Origin: an uncultured Pirellulaceae bacterium
GTDB lineage: Bacteria > Planctomycetota > Planctomycetia > Pirellulales > Pirellulaceae
Direction: 5' to 3'
Length of the DNA: 54,563 bases
NCBI GenBank assembly: GCA_905480545.1
Contig: CAJQQR010000124.1
Coordinates: 1 to 54,563, forward strand
Below the pieces are notes generated by a model. The model searched no databases. It saw only the letters and a program-made list of their open reading frames with translations, and had not been told where the DNA came from. The translations under genes and the position numbers were made by a program. Shown piece by piece: positions 1 to 10,454 of the stretch. The stretch's first letter is position 1; each line of letters opens with the position of its first letter.

Positions 1-667
1 GTTTTTGGTTTCGATGCCAATCGTAAACGGCGAATCGAGCTGGTGCGTTGTGAACAATGCTTTTGTTGAAGTAGTTGATGCCCCAAGCGTAGTGACCGTA
101 TTGGTGCATGAAGCCTTGGGCCATCGGTAAATGCTCTGGTAACCATTCGCCACAATGCCACTTCCCAACAATCGACGTATGGTAATTGGCTTCCTTCAAA
201 GCCTCGGCGATGGTTCGTTCCTCTGTTGGGAGCGCGTGGATCCGACGAGTCGGTTGCCCCTTTTTGTTGATCGCCAATGTCAGGCCCAGGGCTTGCAAAT
301 AACTTGGTTTTCCAAAGTCTTCTGATCGCCAATCCATCCAGTTTCGAAATGCATATCGCCCGGTCAGAAGTGCACCGCGAGTCGGTGCGCAAACTGAATG
401 CGTGTAATATTGAGTAAGGCGAGTGCTTTGTCGTGCCAAAGCGTCAATGTTTGGTGTCAGCTCTTTCTTGCCGCCGTTGAATCCAGGCTGATTCCAACCC
501 ATATCATCGGCAAGCAGAAATACAATATTCGGACGACTACCGATCAAATTGTCATCTGCGCAAAGGCTTGTCACCGTGAAATTTGCAATTGAGATCGTTG
601 CGCCCAAAGCAAGTAAGATGGCTGCAACTCGGTTAAATAGATGGTTTTGATTCAAATTCGTCTCCAT
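1..667 (-). CDS. Sulfatase, N-terminal part (runs off left edge)
   Basis: Type I (formylglycine) sulfatase, likely acting outside the cytoplasm on sulfated polysaccharides. Only the first 222 residues lie in the window; the C-terminus is off the left edge. The ATG at 667 opens a signal peptide of about 37 residues. Then come the metal-binding strand around NIVFLLADDMGW (D54, D55), the signature C93-A-P-T-R97 followed by GALLTG, in which C93 should be modified to formylglycine by a sulfatase-modifying enzyme, and GKWH at about 168-171. The substrate cannot be inferred from this half. It is transcribed away from the DUF427 gene, with a 300-bp divergent spacer. Confidence 0.93.
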   Translation of the reverse strand, partial: METNLNQNHLFNRVAAILLALGATISIANFTVTSLCADDNLIGSRPNIVFLLADDMGWNQPGFNGGKKELTPNIDALARQSTRLTQYYTHSVCAPTRGALLTGRYAFRNWMDWRSEDFGKPSYLQALGLTLAINKKGQPTRRIHALPTEERTIAEALKEANYHTSIVGKWHCGEWLPEHLPMAQGFMHQYGHYAWGINYFNKSIVHNAPARFAVYDWHRNQK

Positions 668-967
668 TAAAATTCGATCTGCTTCATTCTACACGCCAAA
701 TCAAATCCGACCCAATGGGCGTTGTTGACAAAACAAAGGATCAAAATCGGCGATTCAGGGTGAGTTTTGGATAGACGTTCTGGTTGAGGTTTCGGGAAAT
801 TCGCGGTTGGTTGCAAGATTCGCTGCACTGTCTAAGATTTCTCGCAGATCTCCAAGTGAGGTTTCCTGTCCGGTCTAGTCCAGCGTCTAATTGTTTTGAT
901 AGCGTTTGAATCGTCCGAAGCGATCGGTGGACGATATTAAATAAGCGAACGAAGAAAGAAGTTGAAT
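668..967. other. Divergent intergenic spacer
   Basis: About 300 bp between two divergent genes, so it must hold the promoter of the sulfatase (minus) and probably that of the DUF427 gene (plus). I see no convincing -35/-10 pair, operator or structured RNA. A purine-rich stretch (GAACGAAGAAAGAAG, about 948-962) just before the plus gene may include its ribosome-binding site. Confidence 0.5.
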
Positions 968-1246
968 ATGAAAGCCATATGGAACGGTCAAGTGATTGCC
1001 GAAAGTGACGAAACAGTTGTCGTTGACTCGAATCATTACTTTCCCAAGTCGTCGTTGGTTGATGGGTTCTTCAAGCCGAGTTCGACCAAATCGACATGCC
1101 CGTGGAAAGGTGAAGCGTCTTACTTGACGATTTCCGTGAACGGAAAAGAAAACGTAGACGCTGCTTGGTGTTACGAATCACCTTTGGATGCCGCAAAAAA
1201 TATCGCGAATCATTTCGCATTTTGGAAGGGTGTTGAGGTGACTTAA
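968..1246 (+). CDS. DUF427 family small protein
   Basis: A 92-residue protein matching the whole-length pattern of DUF427 (NTP_transf_9): it opens MKAIWNGQVIAESDET, has the NHYFP turn at about 24-28 and a CPWKG/AAWCY core, and ends AFWKGVEV. DUF427 proteins are small beta-rich proteins with no settled biochemical role. An in-frame TTG lies two codons upstream at 962, but the ATG at 968 matches the usual N-terminus of the family. Cytoplasmic, with no signal peptide. The following gene begins 148 bp downstream. Confidence 0.85.
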   Translation: MKAIWNGQVIAESDETVVVDSNHYFPKSSLVDGFFKPSSTKSTCPWKGEASYLTISVNGKENVDAAWCYESPLDAAKNIANHFAFWKGVEVT

Positions 1247-1393
1247 GGTCAGTTTGGGGATTGCTTCACAACGAAACGTCTCGCCCCATTGCATTAGCCA
1301 CAAGCCGACCTCTAGCGAATCTGATAAGCTGAATCGGATTAGGAACATGGCAATTCGTCTTGTTCGAAAATCATTCAAGTCGGAATCGAAGCG

Positions 1394-4114
1394 ATGCATG
1401 TAACGAAATTACGATTAAACGGTTGTCTCGGGCTTGCGATGCTCCGAAATGCGATGCTCCGAAATGCGATGATGTCGTGTGTTTTTGGCATTGGTTTGTT
1501 ATGTTCTGCATTTTGGGGGTGTGATGCTGCGGCGCAAGATGAACCGGGCCGCACGATGAGTGGACTCATTGCGTTTTACGATTTTTCTGAGAGAAGTGGG
1601 GAGATCGTTTACGACAAATCGCGAGTCGGCAATTCTCTCAATTTGCAAATTGTTTCACCGGACAACGTGAAACGATTGGGTAACGCGGTTTCGTTTGTAA
1701 AGCCGACCATGATGAAGTCAATTCAACCAGCTCGGAAAATTCAATCTGCGATCCGGCGTTCCGGCGAGATCTCAATCGAAGTTTGGGCGCGGACATCAAG
1801 TCTTTCGCAAGCAGGTCCAGCACGGATCGTTTCGATCTCACGCAACAGTAGCGAGAGGAACATTACGCTTGGTCAGGACAATGATAAAATTGAGGTCCGG
1901 CTACGCACTACAAAAACCAGTACAAACGGAATCCCGTCATTTGCATCCAAGGCGAAATCGCTTTCGTCTGATTTGTCTCATGTTGTTTATACGCGAAAAC
2001 GTAATGGCGAATCGAAGATCTACATCAACGGGAAACTCAACGCTCGATCCACGGTTGCAGGTGATATCTCGAACTGGAATGATTCGTTTTATCTTGCGAT
2101 TGGTAACGAGTTGTCGAACGATCGGCCTTGGCTGGGCGACATTCACCTTTGTGCTGTCTTTTCACGTTGTTTATCGGCATCTGAAGTAGAATCCCATTTT
2201 CGCGCTGGCCACAAAACGGGTTTGGATCTGGTGCATGTAGCGGTCGATCCAACCATTCAGTTTTTTGAGCGGAAGATTGCACCCTTGCTCTCAAAGCATT
2301 GTCTTGAGTGTCATGATGCGAGCAATCGGAAAGGCGAGTTGGATTTATCCAGTAAACTTGCTGCTTTCAAAGGGGGCGAATCGGGACGCGTCATTGCCGA
2401 AGGTAAGTCGCTTGAGAGTCAATTGTACGAAGTCGTGCTGGACGACGAGATGCCAGCGAATCGCAATCCATTATCAAATGACGAAAAAAAGCTTCTTAAA
2501 AAATGGTTGGACGATGGCGCAAATTGGTCGCTCGAAAAAATCGATCCGGCAGTTTATGTCCACAGTGGATCTGCGATGGGAAGTTTTGTTCAGCGATTGA
2601 CGATTCAAGAATACGTAGCAACGGTTCGTGACTCGGTCGATGTGGACATTGAAAAGGAAGCCCGGGCCGTATTACCGCCGGATCTAAGGGTTGATGGGTT
2701 TACCAATACGGCTTACAGCTTGAAGGTCGATCTCAAGCATGTGCAGTCTTATGCGAAGCTTGCCGAAACCATTGTTGAGAGAATGGACGTGCCGACGTTT
2801 GCAAAACGGTTCGGATTAAAAGGCAGGCTGACGGCCAAAACACTGCGGCAGTTTGTTGAGAGGGCAGGGGAGTGGTTACTCCGTGGTTCGCTTGACGAGT
2901 TGGAAATTAGCCGTTTGGTGCGTATTGGAGAAATTGTTCAGAATTCCGACGGAAATGCGGCGGAGGCGGCCAGTTTCATTCTTGAGGCGATGCTGCAATC
3001 GCCTAGATTCATTTATCGAATCGAAAATCAACGTGGTGATGGCGGAATGTGGCCTGTCAGTCATTTTGAATTGGCGTCGCGCATGAGTTACATCATTTGG
3101 GGAAGTTCGCCGGACAACGAGTTGCACGAGATTGCCGGTCGAAATGAATTGCACAAGGGAAACGTCGATCTGCAAATCGAGCGGATGTTAAAAGATCCAA
3201 AGGCAATTCAACGGTCAAATCAGTTTTTGAATGAATGGTTAAATGTCGACCGACTTGGTTACCTTCGTCCTGACGCAAAGCGATATCCAAACTGGAACGA
3301 AAAACTTGGTCGAGATATGCTCGAAGAGACGATGACGTTTTTTAATTACATTGTCTGGGAGCAGCGAAGACCGCTCAACGATTTGCTAAATGCGCAGCTG
3401 ACTTTCGCATCGCCAAGTTTGGCACGGCATTACGGAATCGATGCCAAGAATAAGTCTTCGAAGGCGGTGTCGCAAATTTCCGTACCGAACGGATTCGCAA
3501 TGTATGATCTATCCGGTCTTCCGCAGCGTGGTGGTATCCTGACACAAGGCAGTGCTTTAACCATTGGAGGTGACGAATCATCAATGGTGGCTAGAGGGTT
3601 ATTCCTGATGCATGACTTTTTGCGGGGTGTGGTTCGTGATCCCCCACCATGTGTTAATACGACGCCCGTACCGACAAAAACAGGTTTGACACAACGCGAT
3701 ATTGCGAAGGAAAGAATCCGCGATGAAAGCTGTGGCGGGTGCCATAGCAAGTTCGAGCCGTTGGCGTTCGGGTTGGAGAAGTACGATGGCATCGGTGCTT
3801 TTCACGAGACCGATCGACACGGTAATCGCCTGCGAGACGATGGAAACGTGTTATTCCCTGGTGAAGCCGAGCCAAAAGTTTATGATTCCTCTAGCGCTTT
3901 GATGGATCTTTTGGCCCAAAATGATCGAGTAGCAAAAAGTATTTCGTGGAAAGTTATACAGTATTCGCTCGGCAGGCCGCTTGGTGCGGAAGACGCGTCA
4001 ATGATCGACGAGATTCACTCGATTTCACAGCAAAACGGCGGCACCTATCAGTCGCTCATTGCTGCGTTGCTCAAAAGTGATCTTGTACAAATGGCGAAAA
4101 CGGATATCGATTAA
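1394..4114 (+). CDS. LamG / cytochrome c / DUF1587-1592-1588-1585 planctomycete protein
   Basis: Large secreted protein typical of planctomycetes (906 residues from ATG 1394). Order: N-terminal signal region; a LamG/concanavalin-like domain at about 50-240; a cytochrome-type segment with C303-L-E-C306-H307; a DUF1587 block (LTIQEY...); DUF1595/1592 (AMLQSPRFIYRIE, LASRMSYIIW); DUF1588 with a second C780-G-G-C783-H784 and the EPLAFGLEKYD stretch; and DUF1585 at the C-terminus. It is followed by its usual partner, a DUF1552 protein. The role is unproven; links to extracellular polymer degradation or redox chemistry are inference. In-frame ATGs at 1439, 1454, 1469 and 1472 lie in a tandem repeat and would give a shorter, more normal signal peptide, so the true start is uncertain. 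Confidence 0.93.
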   Translation: MHVTKLRLNGCLGLAMLRNAMLRNAMMSCVFGIGLLCSAFWGCDAAAQDEPGRTMSGLIAFYDFSERSGEIVYDKSRVGNSLNLQIVSPDNVKRLGNAVSFVKPTMMKSIQPARKIQSAIRRSGEISIEVWARTSSLSQAGPARIVSISRNSSERNITLGQDNDKIEVRLRTTKTSTNGIPSFASKAKSLSSDLSHVVYTRKRNGESKIYINGKLNARSTVAGDISNWNDSFYLAIGNELSNDRPWLGDIHLCAVFSRCLSASEVESHFRAGHKTGLDLVHVAVDPTIQFFERKIAPLLSKHCLECHDASNRKGELDLSSKLAAFKGGESGRVIAEGKSLESQLYEVVLDDEMPANRNPLSNDEKKLLKKWLDDGANWSLEKIDPAVYVHSGSAMGSFVQRLTIQEYVATVRDSVDVDIEKEARAVLPPDLRVDGFTNTAYSLKVDLKHVQSYAKLAETIVERMDVPTFAKRFGLKGRLTAKTLRQFVERAGEWLLRGSLDELEISRLVRIGEIVQNSDGNAAEAASFILEAMLQSPRFIYRIENQRGDGGMWPVSHFELASRMSYIIWGSSPDNELHEIAGRNELHKGNVDLQIERMLKDPKAIQRSNQFLNEWLNVDRLGYLRPDAKRYPNWNEKLGRDMLEETMTFFNYIVWEQRRPLNDLLNAQLTFASPSLARHYGIDAKNKSSKAVSQISVPNGFAMYDLSGLPQRGGILTQGSALTIGGDESSMVARGLFLMHDFLRGVVRDPPPCVNTTPVPTKTGLTQRDIAKERIRDESCGGCHSKFEPLAFGLEKYDGIGAFHETDRHGNRLRDDGNVLFPGEAEPKVYDSSSALMDLLAQNDRVAKSISWKVIQYSLGRPLGAEDASMIDEIHSISQQNGGTYQSLIAALLKSDLVQMAKTDID
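1436..1470 (+). repeat. 15-bp tandem duplication in a signal-peptide coding region
   Basis: GCGATGCTCCGAAAT occurs twice head to tail, followed by a third GCGAT. It is in frame and encodes the duplicated peptide MLRNA MLRNA, so each copy adds a possible start codon to the downstream gene. Confidence 0.95.
2862..2872 (+). other. GGGCAGGGGAG word (KOPS-like), plus orientation
   Basis: Exact 11-mer found four times in the window on the two strands. Its core GGGCAGGG fits the E. coli FtsK-orienting consensus GGGNAGGG. This copy lies in the DUF1592 gene, on the coding strand. Confidence 0.4.
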
Positions 4115-4249
4115 CGGAGTGGTTCACCTTCGATTTTGTCATACTAAAAAAACGATTGGCGATTCATAACGATTGCTACACACAGATGAGATTATCGAGT
4201 GCGTTTTCCTAAATGCTCTTAACAGATTTATTACAACGGATCACTGTCC

Positions 4250-5683
4250 ATGAAAAAGAGATTGAATCGACGAACTATTCTCAAAGGCATGGGGGCAATC
4301 GGAATCGGATTGCCTTTGTTGGAGGAAATGATGTTGTCCACTGCGGCAGCATCCCCCAACGTTGCGCCGGTTCCTGCTGACGTACCGGTCCGCGCTTTCA
4401 ATGTCTTCTTCGGGTTGGGGATCCCATCACCTCTGCAAAAAGAGGGATTTGATGGGGTGTTGGAGCCGCTGAAGGCATTGGGGGACAAGCTGTTGGTGAT
4501 GCGGAATGTTGATCAAGTTCGCTGTGACGAATCTGGAATCAACGCGCACTTTGATGGGGCGTCAGGCGCGTTTACGGCTGAACCTCCCAGAGGTGAGGCA
4601 AAATCGGGTGGTCCTTCTATCGATCAGGTTATTCGTAATACGCACTACCCCAACGGTCTTCCTGATGGCATTGTGCCAACCTTGGCGGCTGGTACTTATT
4701 TTAGACGGAGTCGAATGTGCCGATACGTTCATAGTTTCAAACAAGATGGTACGGTGGCCGCGCGAATGCAGGAGCGACCGAGGGATTTGTTTGATCGCGT
4801 TTTTGGTTCTTTAGAAGTAGGTGATCCGGATTCGCGAAAGCAACGCTTGCGAAGATCGGTTTTGGATTCCGTTGTTGATCAGTACAAACTTTACACCGGG
4901 AAAAATTCACCGTTGGGTTCTGCGTCACGTGTTCGCGTACGAGAACATTTGGAGAGGATTCGTGAGTTTGAGCGGCGTGCTTACCAGATGAAGCATGACA
5001 ACAAAGGACCAAAGAGTCCGATTTTACCCCCACGCTCCGAGTTGGCTCATGGAACGCAAGCTGACCCGGATGGGCAGGGAATCGATATGCCGCTTGGTGA
5101 TTTGACCGCTGAATGGCGATTGATGGCCGATTTGTTTGCATTGGCTGTCGAATTGGATCGTGTTCGAATTGGATCGCTCACATTTCTTGCCGCAGGCGAA
5201 CGATTACGAGTGACCGGAGACTATGTCTACGACCAAAAAAAGGTTTTTGAATTCAATGACGCAAAGCAATTGAGAGCGTCAGGTGATAAAGGTTGCAGCC
5301 ACGAATGGTGGCACAAATTCAACGAAAAGAAGAAGAATGAGGCGCTGCGAGCACATGCCCATATGAAGATGCGCGAGGTCGCTTATTTCCTGAAGCGGTT
5401 AGATGAAACCAAAGAGTCAAATGGAAAATCGATATTGGAAAACTCATTGGTGACTATTTCCACAGAATCCGGTGATGGTCGGCATAACGACGTCAAACGC
5501 GAATTGTCAGGTGTTTTTCATGCAATCACCGGCGCAAACGGGCGGTTTAAAACAGGGGAAATCCTTGACGTTGGTGAAGAGGGGATTGATGTCTACAACA
5601 CAATGCTAGCGGCGATGGGGGCGACAACGAAACTGGGCCCTAAGAAACGTGAGGGAAGAATCGTTGAATCCATTTTGTCTTGA
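4250..5683 (+). CDS. DUF1552 family protein with Tat-type signal
   Basis: A 477-residue DUF1552 protein. The N-terminus has a twin-arginine motif (NRRTILKG) followed by a hydrophobic stretch and a small-residue region (STAAASP), so export by the Tat system is likely. The body shows FNVFFGLGIPSP, FDGASGAFTAEPP and, near the C-terminus, LVTISTESGDGRHN, in keeping with a sulfatase/alkaline-phosphatase-like fold proposed for related planctomycete proteins (family knowledge, not shown here). It lies 135 bp after the DUF1592-type gene on the same strand; the two families are usually adjacent in planctomycetes, so they probably form one transcription unit and functional pair. Confidence 0.93.
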   Translation: MKKRLNRRTILKGMGAIGIGLPLLEEMMLSTAAASPNVAPVPADVPVRAFNVFFGLGIPSPLQKEGFDGVLEPLKALGDKLLVMRNVDQVRCDESGINAHFDGASGAFTAEPPRGEAKSGGPSIDQVIRNTHYPNGLPDGIVPTLAAGTYFRRSRMCRYVHSFKQDGTVAARMQERPRDLFDRVFGSLEVGDPDSRKQRLRRSVLDSVVDQYKLYTGKNSPLGSASRVRVREHLERIREFERRAYQMKHDNKGPKSPILPPRSELAHGTQADPDGQGIDMPLGDLTAEWRLMADLFALAVELDRVRIGSLTFLAAGERLRVTGDYVYDQKKVFEFNDAKQLRASGDKGCSHEWWHKFNEKKKNEALRAHAHMKMREVAYFLKRLDETKESNGKSILENSLVTISTESGDGRHNDVKRELSGVFHAITGANGRFKTGEILDVGEEGIDVYNTMLAAMGATTKLGPKKREGRIVESILS

Positions 5684-5880
5684 TGATTTGAGTTGGAAGT
5701 TGTTAATTGGAGGAAAGTGTCTGGCATTATCGTCATTTATTCGTGCTGGTTCTCAAAAGAGAGAATTTTTGAGTAAAATTGTGTATTGCATGATTTTTTG
5801 AATGTTCGGACAATTCTCGGCTGATTGCAAAAAAGACGTTTTCGCAATTTTCCCATTGCGTCTAGACGCTCCACCAATGG

Positions 5881-8517
5881 ATGATCACTGCATTGCCTAC
5901 AATGATACAGTTTCTTCTTTTAACGTTTCTGACCCTGCCGACGCCACCTGCTAATTTTGAAACTTCCCTCGATGAAGTCTTGAAATTAGCTCGTACGGCT
6001 CCGATGAAAGCAATCGAAATTTGTGAAAAGGAAACGAAGGGGATTGATACCGATAAGGCGGGGGTTGAAACGGCGAAGAAATTGGAATTTCTCGCACGAT
6101 ACTACGCAAAATCAGAGAAAAATGCACTTGCCGATGGTCGGGTATTAAAAGCTAAGGCAATTGCGAAGCGATTAAACGAACGCGATTTGCTGCGAAAGAT
6201 CTATCAGATTGAAGCGGTAATTGCGTCTCATAAGGGTGAATTCAAACGTGGGGTTGATGCCAGCACGAATTCTATCAGTTTAACCAAGCCTTCTTCACCC
6301 TATATGGCAATTCCACTTGCAGAGCGTGGTATTTGCAGGATGCAATTGGGAGAATATGCACTTGCACTTGGTGATCTACAGAAATCGTTCGAAATTGCTG
6401 CGGACGCCGAGAATCACCGGTTGGTTTTGCATTGCCAGGTCAATATGGCCAATGCTTACGACGCCATGAATCAACATGATCGGGCCATAGAAATTTATGA
6501 ATCGTCTTTAAAGATTGCCGAGGATCCTAAGCTTTTCAAATCCAAAAACAGGCGACTGCTTGCGACGATTCATGTCAATATTGGAAATAGCGTTATAAAT
6601 AAAATGAAGTCCGTAAAAGAGTTTGATAATGCGAAAACCGTGCGGGCGACCAAGCATTTTCAAGCGGCGAAGGACATTGCTGGCAAGTCGATTCAGGACG
6701 TTGTGGCAATTGCTGAGACAGGTCTGGGCGACATTGCGTATCTGAAAACGGATTTTACTGAAGCCAGCGCCCGGTATGAATCTGCGACAAAGATTTACGC
6801 GAAATTGTTAGATGTCCTAGGTCTCGCACAATTAAGTTCTCGGATGTCCAAATTGAACGGGGGATTGGACATCGACGTTCTGGAACGACAGGTTGAATCG
6901 CAGCTATTGGTCATTGCGGATGCAAAGGCGTCCGGGCAATATCTGATGGAACTGGATTTGATTGATAGTCTGATTTCACTTATCGAGGATGGCGGCAGCA
7001 AGAATAATAGAAACAAGTGGAACGGCGACGAGCAGCTGCTGCTTGATTTGCTAACGCGCAAGACTGAAATTGGCGAATTGCGTTTGAAAAAAAATTCTGC
7101 GGAGGCTCTTCGGAGGGCAGATGAATCGATTAAGTTAATCGAGCAAAAATATGCTTATGATGCATTGGAGAGAGCGAGTCAATATGCGGAACGGGGCCTG
7201 GCGGAAGAACGACAGCGAAATTTACTATTGTCTTTAATGTGTGTTGGATTGGTGCTGGGGTGCCTGTCGTTGGGGACTCTTTGGCGAGCGAAGGTTTTGG
7301 TGAGCCGGAAACTCGATAAGGCCAATCAAAGGCAGCTAGTAGAACAACGAAACCAGGCGGCAATCGAAAAGGTCGGTGCGCAACAAGAAAAGCTGGATAG
7401 TCTTTCGACGATGTGTGCTGGCGTGATGCATGACTTCAACAATTATCTTTTGGCGATTATCGCCGAGGCGGAGCATGGTGCTGTACAGGCCGCTCCGCAA
7501 CAGTCGTCAAGGAGCTTTCGTAACATCATGGATAGCGCTGAGTTGGCGTCCGGGTTAACAAAAGATCTTTCGAATTACATCGGCGCTGGGAAAATGAGTT
7601 TCTCAAGTCGAGATTTGAACCAAGAGCTGTTGAATGCACTCCCTATTTTGCAATCCATTTCCAATAATCGAATCCGACTCAAAACGGACGATGTTTCCAT
7701 TCCGGTCGCGGTTGACTCTGCTGCATTCCGAAATGTTATGATTAATTTGGTAAAAAATGCCGTCGAAGCGTCGTCAGATGATCAGGAAATTATCGTTTCG
7801 ACGAGGTTGGAAAAAGCTTCCAAGATGGGGAGGTTGTCGATAATTGATTCAGGCGTCGGAATGTCGCGTGAATCGATCGACAAAGTGTTTGATCCGTTTT
7901 TTACATCGAAGGGGTTGGGCCGAGGTTTGGGGTTGCCGTCTGCAAAGGGCATTGTGGAAAGTCATGGCGGTGAAATGCAGATTATTCCTCGATCGACGAA
8001 CGGAACAAAGGTCGATGTCCTGCTTCCGGTCACCGACTCACCAGTGTCCACAGCCATTGATTTGGATTCCGCGAATAAGCTTTCGTATGTCAAGTATTCG
8101 ATTCCGTCGACAGTGGTGGAGTCGAGTTCGACAAGCGATTGTCGGACCATTTTGTTTGTTGACGACGACGAGATGGTTCGCCGCGCGATTTCGTCGATTC
8201 TAGGAACTCGCTACGAAACTTCGATGGCGAGTTCGGCAGAAGAGGCGTTGATCGCGCTTTCCATCCCGGATAACAACATAACTTGCGTGATCACCGATTA
8301 TTCGCTACCCGGATCCAGTGGGGTAGAGTTGGCAGAAGAAGTATCGCACCGGTTCAGCGGTATCCCGGTTATATTAATCAGTGGGTTTCCAGAGAAAAAC
8401 GTTGCAGAATCAAATTTTATCTCCGAGTTTCTTCCGAAGCCATTTACTCGAAACGCTTTGCTATCCGCTATTGATAAGGCGATGGATGGCAAAAAGACGC
8501 TCGACTTTACCCGCTAA
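5881..8517 (+). CDS. TPR-sensor hybrid histidine kinase with receiver domain
   Basis: An 878-residue hybrid kinase. An N-terminal hydrophobic leader is followed by about 400 residues of helical TPR-like repeats, then a membrane segment at about 446-466 ([20 protein letters not shown]). The kinase core has the phospho-acceptor H517 in GVMHDFNN, an N-box beginning near N622 ([10 protein letters not shown]), a G-box DSGVGMS and [13 protein letters not shown]. The C-terminal receiver (TILFVDDDE...) has phospho-acceptor D806 in ITDYSLPG and the conserved K in LPKPF. The topology suggests an external TPR sensor and a cytoplasmic kinase. There is no DNA-binding output domain, so a separate regulator is needed. 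Its stop lies only 10 bp before the sulfatase start, so the two are probably co-transcribed. Confidence 0.92.
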   Translation: MITALPTMIQFLLLTFLTLPTPPANFETSLDEVLKLARTAPMKAIEICEKETKGIDTDKAGVETAKKLEFLARYYAKSEKNALADGRVLKAKAIAKRLNERDLLRKIYQIEAVIASHKGEFKRGVDASTNSISLTKPSSPYMAIPLAERGICRMQLGEYALALGDLQKSFEIAADAENHRLVLHCQVNMANAYDAMNQHDRAIEIYESSLKIAEDPKLFKSKNRRLLATIHVNIGNSVINKMKSVKEFDNAKTVRATKHFQAAKDIAGKSIQDVVAIAETGLGDIAYLKTDFTEASARYESATKIYAKLLDVLGLAQLSSRMSKLNGGLDIDVLERQVESQLLVIADAKASGQYLMELDLIDSLISLIEDGGSKNNRNKWNGDEQLLLDLLTRKTEIGELRLKKNSAEALRRADESIKLIEQKYAYDALERASQYAERGLAEERQRNLLLSLMCVGLVLGCLSLGTLWRAKVLVSRKLDKANQRQLVEQRNQAAIEKVGAQQEKLDSLSTMCAGVMHDFNNYLLAIIAEAEHGAVQAAPQQSSRSFRNIMDSAELASGLTKDLSNYIGAGKMSFSSRDLNQELLNALPILQSISNNRIRLKTDDVSIPVAVDSAAFRNVMINLVKNAVEASSDDQEIIVSTRLEKASKMGRLSIIDSGVGMSRESIDKVFDPFFTSKGLGRGLGLPSAKGIVESHGGEMQIIPRSTNGTKVDVLLPVTDSPVSTAIDLDSANKLSYVKYSIPSTVVESSSTSDCRTILFVDDDEMVRRAISSILGTRYETSMASSAEEALIALSIPDNNITCVITDYSLPGSSGVELAEEVSHRFSGIPVILISGFPEKNVAESNFISEFLPKPFTRNALLSAIDKAMDGKKTLDFTR

Positions 8518-8527
8518 GTCTTCCAGC

Positions 8528-10015
8528 ATGGAAACGACCCAAGACATGCCGAATAAGAGCAAACAATCTGTCGTTTTTCTTTTTGTTTTTCTGTTTCAGC
8601 TTGTTTTCGCCGCATTGATGACAGGCGCGGACCGCCCCAACGTCCTATTGCTTTGTATCGATGATTTGCGTCCGGAATTGAGGAGTTTCGGTGCACGTTA
8701 TGTTGTTTCTCCAAATATTGATCGTTTGGCGCGAGAGGGCAGGGCGTTCCATCGTCATTATGTTCAAGCGCCGACCTGCGGGGCTTCCCGTTTTACGATG
8801 TTGACCGGTAAGTATGGCGGTGCGGGTAACGGAGCTCTGTTTGCGCGGGCCAAAAAGCTGGCGGCGAAACTTGATGATCCGTCGGTTAGTCCTAGTATGC
8901 CTGCATGGTTTCGCAAACATGGATACGTTACTGTTTCGGTTGGAAAGGTATCGCACCATCCTGGCGGTCGCGGCGGAAAAGATTGGAATGACAATGCCCA
9001 ACCCGAAATGCCAAATTCATGGGATCGGCATTTGTTGCCAGCCGGACAATGGCGACATCCACGAGGTTGGATGCACGGTTTGGCCAACGGCGAAATTCGC
9101 TTGAATGCCGGAAAGATGGATGTGTTCCAGGCAACAGATGGACCTGACTCCATTTATCCGGATGGGGTTTCTGTTGATGAAGCGGTTAAGCAACTGGGGA
9201 TGTTAAGCGAGGATTCAGATCAACCTTTTTTCCTTGCCGTTGGGGTTTTACGACCGCACCTGCCATTCGGGGCACCGGCAAGATACATGAAACCCTACCT
9301 TGATGCGGAATTGCCTTCAACGCCGCATCCAGACAAGCCAACGGGGAAAACGACTTGGCACGGCTCCGGCGAATTTATGAAGTACAACCGTTGGCAAAAG
9401 AATCCAAACAGTGACCCGGAATTTGCCATGCAAATTCGTAAGCATTACGCTGCATGTGTTAGTTATGCTGATGCTCAAGTTGGCCGTATTCTAGCGAAAT
9501 TGGATTCGACAGATGTTGCAAAGAATACAATCGTGGTTTTATGGGGGGACCACGGTTGGCATTTAGGAGAGCATGCAGTCTGGGGAAAGCACACATTGTT
9601 TGAAGAGTCATTGCGTTCGCCGCTGATTATTAAATCGCCAGCAGTCACGTCGCGTGGCGTGCATTCCGACGCGATTGTTGAAACGCTTGATTTGTTTCCA
9701 ACGTTGGTCGAATTGGCTGGCATTCCCCGGCCTGACTTCGTCGATGGTGTTTCACTGAAGCCGATACTTGACAGTGCTGCAGCGCAACGCAGGCTATCGA
9801 CTGCAGGAAGTTACGCCATTTCTTACAGCGGAAACGCCAAGACCATTCGTTCGGATCGATACCGAATGACGCTTCATAAGAATGGGCACGTGGAGCTATA
9901 CGATCATGCTTCGGTAGAAAAAGAAACTCTCAACATTGCCGAGGGCAACCCAAGGGTCGTCAAGCAGATGACGACAGTTTTAAATGAACGATTGAATCGA
10001 AAAAAGCTGCCCTAG
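8528..10015 (+). CDS. Iduronate-2-sulfatase-like secreted sulfatase
   Basis: A 495-residue sulfatase from ATG 8528 (the ATG at 8546 is an alternative). Signal peptide at about 7-33, then [16 protein letters not shown] (paired metal Asp), and the formylglycine signature C84-G-A-S-R88 followed by FTMLTG. Position 3 of the signature is Ala instead of Pro, a known variant. SVGKVSHH and [22 protein letters not shown] are typical of the iduronate-2-sulfatase-like branch (S1_7 type) active on sulfated glycans. The gene starts right after the hybrid kinase stop. An in-frame extension upstream to 8381 overlaps the kinase and is not believed. The sugar substrate is unknown. Confidence 0.93.
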   Translation: METTQDMPNKSKQSVVFLFVFLFQLVFAALMTGADRPNVLLLCIDDLRPELRSFGARYVVSPNIDRLAREGRAFHRHYVQAPTCGASRFTMLTGKYGGAGNGALFARAKKLAAKLDDPSVSPSMPAWFRKHGYVTVSVGKVSHHPGGRGGKDWNDNAQPEMPNSWDRHLLPAGQWRHPRGWMHGLANGEIRLNAGKMDVFQATDGPDSIYPDGVSVDEAVKQLGMLSEDSDQPFFLAVGVLRPHLPFGAPARYMKPYLDAELPSTPHPDKPTGKTTWHGSGEFMKYNRWQKNPNSDPEFAMQIRKHYAACVSYADAQVGRILAKLDSTDVAKNTIVVLWGDHGWHLGEHAVWGKHTLFEESLRSPLIIKSPAVTSRGVHSDAIVETLDLFPTLVELAGIPRPDFVDGVSLKPILDSAAAQRRLSTAGSYAISYSGNAKTIRSDRYRMTLHKNGHVELYDHASVEKETLNIAEGNPRVVKQMTTVLNERLNRKKLP

Positions 10016-10142
10016 TGCATGCTTGTGCTGCGTGGCGACGCGGTTGCTGGTTTCTTCGTCGTTCGGCCCCTCGCTTTTTCATGCAGTCGTTTGCTCAAGC
10101 GTCCTTTAATCCAAACCGTTTGGTTTCCCGAACGTTGCTGCT

Positions 10143-10454
10143 TTATTTGATTTGCATCCGAGCCCGTGGCTTCAACATGGGTATCGTTCCGACAGAAATG
10201 CCTATTCCGATCGACCAGCCAACGTGGTCTTTGTTTTCGGTCGAATAACAAAAGCTGCCACACGAAAAAAACGTTAAGAGCAGGAATGGAAACGTAAGCA
10301 CTATGACCCAGATGTTGAGCCAATGGTTGGGCGTCTTCAATAGCTCAAATGCTTGTTCAGGTATTGATTGCTCGAAGCCAAATTCGTCTTACGCAACGAC
10401 GTCATCACCAGGAAAAGTCTGTCGAATCTCATCGTCAATTTTTTGATGATTCAT
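10143..10454 (-). pseudogene. Decayed anti-sigma-like membrane protein (DUF6768-like)
   Basis: Read from ATG 10454 the frame gives MNHQKIDDEIRQTFPGDDVVA, then an in-frame TAA (10389-10391), then continues as DEFGFEQSIPEQAFELLK with two hydrophobic segments (WVIVLTFPFLLLTFF and WSIGIGISVGTI) to a stop at 10143. The pattern (short polar head, an EFG-type motif, then paired membrane helices) resembles the DUF6768-type small membrane proteins that sit behind ECF sigma factors. The ATG overlaps the stop of the upstream sigma pseudogene (ATGA), the usual coupling of such pairs. The C-terminus also looks worn. Family naming is by eye. Confidence 0.6.
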
